A stretch of DNA of 37,633 nucleotides from Gonium pectorale (lineage: Eukaryota; Chlorophyta; Chlorophyceae; Chlamydomonadales; Volvocaceae), in contig LSYV01000029.1 of the NCBI GenBank assembly GCA_001584585.1, forward strand, positions 997,443-1,035,075, given 5' to 3'. Of the stretch, positions 33,927-37,633 are shown piece by piece. The notes below the pieces were generated by a model. It made no database searches. It was not told the DNA's origin and saw only the letters and a list, made by a program, of their open reading frames with translations. How positions within the stretch are numbered: the stretch's first letter is position 1; every line of letters begins with the position of its first letter. The translations under genes and the position numbers were made by a program.

Positions 33927-36900
33927 TTACCAGAAGGCTTGAGGCGGCACCTGGTATGCGTTGCCGCCGGGTTGCTGCTGCTGCTGCGGTGGCGGACCAC
34001 CGTACATGCCGCCACCGCCGCCGCCCTGCTGCGGAGGACCGGCATTCCAGCTGCCGCCGCCGCCCTGCTGTCCGCCGCCCTGGTATCCGCCACCACCGCC
34101 GCCGCCGCCGCTCTGGTATCCGCCACCACCGCCGCCGCTGCCATACCCTCCGCCACCGTACTGCGCTCCTCCTCCGCCACCGCCGCCTTGGTATCCGCCG
34201 CCCCCTTGCTGCTGCTGCTGTGGCGGCGGGGCCCCGTACATCCCACCTCCTTGCTGGTTGTAGCCGCCAGCTGCGGGCGGCGGTCCGCCGTACATTCCGC
34301 TACCGCCACCGCCCGCCGGTGGCGGCGTCCGAGGCGGTCCCTGCGGCGCCGCGCCGTACGGATTCGTCGACGGCGTGTTGACGTACGGGTTCGTCGACGG
34401 GCCGGGGCCGCCGCCGTACATGCCGCCACCACCACCACCACCACCACCACCACCACCATATGGTCCGGGACCGGCCGGCCCAGCGCCGGCGCCATGGCCG
34501 CCGCCACCATGGTACGCGCCGCCGCCACCACCACCGGCGCCGCTGGGGCCGGCGCCGCCGGTGGCCGCCGCCACGGCGTTGGCGCCGCCGGGGCCGCCCG
34601 TCACCAGGACGGGCTGGCCGCTCTCCAGCGACTTGATGTACGACAACATGAGGGCGGACTCCTTGGTGAAGTCGGTCAGCCGCTCAAGGCGGTAGATCGA
34701 CACCTTGATCCGCGCCTCGTCGTTGTAGTTATCCTCCGCAACCTGCGGATGTAGTTTGGCGTAACAACCGGTTAGTGGTTGACAGCAAGCAGCGATCTCG
34801 GCTGGCAATCATGCACGTACTTAGACACATGAGCATGCTTGCTTAATACCCTCTCCTGGGCGACGGGATGAGGTGGGGGTCGTGCCCGCGAGAGTGCGCC
34901 GCGCCTGCCCCTCTACGCCGCCACCAACACCCCTCCTTCGCTGTCGTGGAGCTAGTGACCCGCGGGTCGGTCCCCATCCAACGCACCTTGAGCCGAAAGA
35001 TGAAGGGCGTGAAGCGGATGGTCTCCGTTATACGCTCAAACTCCTGCAGACGTTAACAATTGCGCACAGCAGTTAAACGCACACATGACGAAACCGTGTC
35101 CGGGCGGGGCCGGCCGTGCGCACGCACAGTACGGCACGAGGTGTCCACACCCGTACAACGCGCCCCTCCCCCCCGCCCCACGCAGAATGCCTAGACCCCG
35201 TCCCCTCCCCATTCGCCCCCTTCCCTCCCCTCCCCTCGCCGCGCACGTGCCGACAGCTTCTGGACCGCCGACCGCATCAAGGCCAGTCTGGGACCGCATC
35301 AAGGCCAGTCTGGGTCCGTCGCCTGGCGCGTCCACCCAGGCGTGCCCTCCCAGTCCGCCTGCCTGCCTGCCATCGTACCTGCGGCGCCTCCTGCTCCAGC
35401 TGCCGCAGCTCCCCGGCGGTGCGGCCGAAGATGGCCTCGCCCGACTCGCCAAAGGCCGTCAAGAACTGCTTAGCCGTGTGGTCGCAGGCGCTCATGGACA
35501 CCTGGGGGCGCCAGGACGGCCACATGCGCGCGGGGCAGGCTCGGATAGCACCGACGGCTGCCGACACGATCCACGACCCCCAGCCACATGGTAACTAGTG
35601 CGGCACTTCAAGCAGCGGCCATGTCGTGCCATCGTCCCGTCGGACGCATCTGCACTGCGGAACCGCCCGTGGGCTACAGCCACGAAACGGCATCATCAGT
35701 ACGGCATTCCACGGCCCCCGGTGGCACGCGCACAGTGACGCTAGCCAGCAACGACACCAAACGACAGGCCCGGCCCCTCCCGCCCCCGACGCGATGTCCC
35801 GCACACGCCCTGCCCGCCCCTGCTCTGCAGCGCTGCCCAGCCCGGCCCGGCATTCGGTTTCCGGACGCACCAGGAACCTCCAGGTGGGCGCCTCGGTGGA
35901 GTAGCTGCACCGCTCGCAGTGCCAGGTGCCGCCGCCCGTGTCCATCATCTTCTTCTGGCACGGCCTGGGAGGACAGGGGGTGGGCCGGGCGCCGAGCGGT
36001 TAAGCGCCATCTTCCCTACACCCGCTGCGTGTGCGTGTGCGGGGGGCGGGGGCGTACGCGAGTATCCCCGCGGACTACGGAGGCCGCGCATCGGCGGGCG
36101 ATGAACGGGGAAAGGAGACGGTGAGGACGCTCCGGATGAGCCGGTTGGTGGAGGGACGCGTGCAGGGTGCCCGGGGAGCAGACCACTGGTAAGGTAGCTG
36201 CGGACCGGGAACCTGCACCACAGTAACTTCAGAAAGCCCTCAACATGGGTACCACAAACGGCTGGGCGGGGCCCACCGCTGTCACGTCAGGTTCCGCTCC
36301 GCGTCTCCGGATGCAGAGGCCGGCCACATCCCCCCCCCGGGACCTCCCGTTTCAAAACATGCCCCACCCCCCTCGCATGCTGTTGACAGCTTTCCACCCT
36401 CCAGCGTCTCCGGCCTACACCCTCTCAGCGTGCTCCTGACGGCCGCACCTGCCGTTGAAGTCGTGGGGACAGGAGGGGTAGACCACTGCGGAGGGGCCGT
36501 TGGCAGCCTCCGTCTTGACCATGTCCACCACCCCCGACACCGTAATCCAGTCGGGTTTGCCCGAGGTGCCCAGGTGCTCGTCCTATGTGGGTGTTTGGGG
36601 GGGGGGGTAAGGAAACAGGTTTCAATAGGAGAAGACCGAACGCCAGCTGTGTCGCCCGTCCGGCGGCCAAGCCACTCTTGCCTTCAGAGTGGCATGAGCC
36701 AATCAGGGTGTTTGAGAGGGGGGGTCAGAGGAATAACAGGCGTTCTCGGTAGGTGAACCGGAGGTGCACGTTAGTTGGAGGCCGAGCTGCGGGGTGGGGC
36801 GGGGACGGGGTGCGGCACACGCGGAGGAGGGAGCACAGGGACGTCAAGGTCAGGGGCGCGGCAAAGAGCTGCCTCAGGTGGTGGGGGAGGGGGATCGCGC

Positions 36901-37612
36901 CCTGGGGGCGGCATGCGCGACAAGGAAACAAGGCATCCACTCAAGTCGCGGCCGGCAGCGAGCGGCGAGGGGCACTTAACGGGGAACCGGTGGAACGGTG
37001 CTGCAGGCACGCCGGCGCCGCCGCCCGTTGCCCCTCCGCACCTTAATCGCGGAGAACGTGGTCCGCCGGTCGGCCTTGCCGCCGCCCCCGCCCATGCCCG
37101 CGCTGCTGAGCGCGTTGACCGCCTGCGTACGACCGCCACCGTCGTACCTGTACAGATGGACAGCCGCACGAGGAGGGATGAGTGTCTTTAGGCCGTCCGG
37201 GCGGGGTCATACCCCACGCGTGCGCTGCCCGCATCCCGCTCGGCCCACGCAGGTGAACACGACGCTAATACAATACATTCTCCTTACCGCCGGCCCTCAC
37301 CACCCACGCCGACACCGACACCGACACCCCGCCTACCCATTCCACACGGACCAAGGCCCGCCAACACTCGTATGCGCAACCCGGGGCAACGCGCCCCCCC
37401 CCCGCCCCCATTCCTTAGCGCCGAGGCGGCTGCTCTATTGTCCTCGCCGGTCCCGGGTCCCCACCAGCTGCGCAGCCGCTGCGCGTCGGGCAGGTCCATG
37501 GGGTCCAGCCGCAGGGTGGTGGCGCCGATGGTGGAGAGCGTCTTGCCGTTGTAGTCTCCCACCCGCAGGGCCTTCGGTCCGCCAGGATGGGCTTGGCGCC
37601 GCCGCGGACGGC
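33927..37612 (-). CDS. RPA1: Replication protein A large subunit (RPA1/RPA70), 5' end outside window
   Basis: RPA is the heterotrimer that coats single-stranded DNA in replication, repair and recombination. Exons in the window: 37612-37465, 37147-37042, 36582-36449, 35964-35871, 35501-35379, 35043-34987, 34742-33927. The end of DNA-binding domain B is visible (PILA, RVGDYNGKTLSTIGATTLRL, PDAQRLRSWYDG). Domain C follows: TTFSAIKDEHLG, WITVSGVVDMVKTE, a zinc ribbon CPHDFNGRPC plus WHCERC (C-x8-C-x13-C-x2-C, the wider first loop seen in plants), AKQFLTAFGESGEAIFGRTA, FERITETIRFTPFIFRLKV and DNYNDEARIKVSIYRLERL. The protein does not end there: after SYIKSLESGQP it runs on for about 225 residues of Gly, Tyr, Gln and Pro before a TAG at 33927. 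The first exon needs a one-base shift near 37577 to stay in frame. All other phases join. Confidence 0.92.
34426..34458. repeat. (CCA)11 microsatellite coding for poly-Gly
   Basis: Eleven CCA units on the plus strand are GGT codons on the minus strand. They make an 11-Gly run in the RPA1 tail. Confidence 0.9.
35270..35313. repeat. 22-bp perfect tandem duplication
   Basis: A 22-bp unit beginning GACCGCATCAAGGCCAGTCT is present twice in a row (35270-35291 and 35292-35313). It lies in an RPA1 intron. Confidence 0.85.
36609..36663. repeat. Short intronic repeat, copy 2
   Basis: This is related to 30380-30430 of the neighbouring gene and sits just upstream, in transcript direction, of the acceptor of RPA1 exon 36582-36449. 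About 60 bp further up, 36723-36747 (GGTCAGAGGAATAACAGG, then CGTTCTC) resembles 29420-29445, which lies next to the acceptor of exon 29409-29114 of the EF-hand gene. Confidence 0.6.
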
Positions 37613-37633
37613 CTGGGTACGGGGCGGGGGTTA

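Noticed and set aside
33500..34534. 344-codon minus-strand open frame
   Set aside because: It is a frame-shifted reading of the RPA1 Gly-rich tail that gives Arg/Ala/Val strings and then runs into 3' UTR. The RPA1 frame is supported by conserved sequence upstream.
33939..34754. 271-codon plus-strand open frame rich in Ala, Thr and Arg
   Set aside because: Antisense of the repeat-coding RPA1 tail; composition is explained by the repeats.

Overview
The window looks like nuclear DNA of a volvocine or Chlamydomonas-like green alga. The DNA is very GC-rich. Its genes are cut into many short exons, with GTGAGT, GTGCGG or GTGCGT donors and (G)CAG acceptors. Proteins carry poly-Gly and poly-Ala low-complexity tracts. 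The gene content (Rubisco activase-like AAA+ protein, gametolysin-family M11 peptidase, p25-alpha-like protein, RPA1 with a plant-type zinc ribbon) fits the same group. It is a draft assembly: 58 N lie inside an exon at 26819-26876, and one likely single-base indel lies near 37577. No RNA genes or CRISPR arrays were seen.

All recognisable multi-exon genes lie on the minus strand. From high to low coordinates they are: (1) RPA1, the large subunit of replication protein A, 5' end outside the window, exons from 37612 to 33927, with an unusual Gly-rich C-terminal tail; (2) a gene of about 1,198 codons at 32716-22799, with a hydrophobic N-terminus, a canonical EF-hand, a p25-alpha-like region and a long segmented coiled coil; (3) a Rubisco activase-like gene at 21737-16177 (12 exons, 535 aa) with a predicted plastid transit peptide and an Asn-Gly repeat tail; (4) a CNNM/CorC-like gene at 14605-9857 (10 exons, 594 aa; DUF21 membrane domain plus CBS pair); (5) a degenerate gametolysin-like M11 peptidase at about 6736-3911 whose zinc motif lacks the catalytic Glu; (6) a coiled-coil gene fragment at 1011-1 that runs off the left edge. 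A kinase-like open frame without an ATG lies on the plus strand at 1308-1778, facing away from gene 6. For genes 2, 3 and 4 the exon phases join and the summed exon lengths divide by three. Those models are the most secure parts of this annotation; gene 2 has one inferred donor.

The left 10 kb is repeat-rich and gene-poor. A foldback element of about 1.4 kb (2029-3408) carries a perfect 12-bp-arm palindrome twice, in opposite flanking orientation. A cluster of short hairpins (4562-4700) lies inside the degraded peptidase gene. A dispersed element of about 117 bp at 8826-8942 recurs inverted at 25912-26030 inside an intron of gene 2. A separate short repeat of about 50 bp is shared by introns of genes 1 and 2.

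The genes do not form one pathway. They cover DNA replication, probable cytoskeletal or calcium-linked scaffolding, Rubisco maintenance, divalent-metal transport and extracellular-matrix proteolysis. The most promising candidates for something undescribed are the EF-hand/p25-alpha/coiled-coil protein, the RPA1 Gly-rich tail, the catalytically dead M11 protein and the foldback element.
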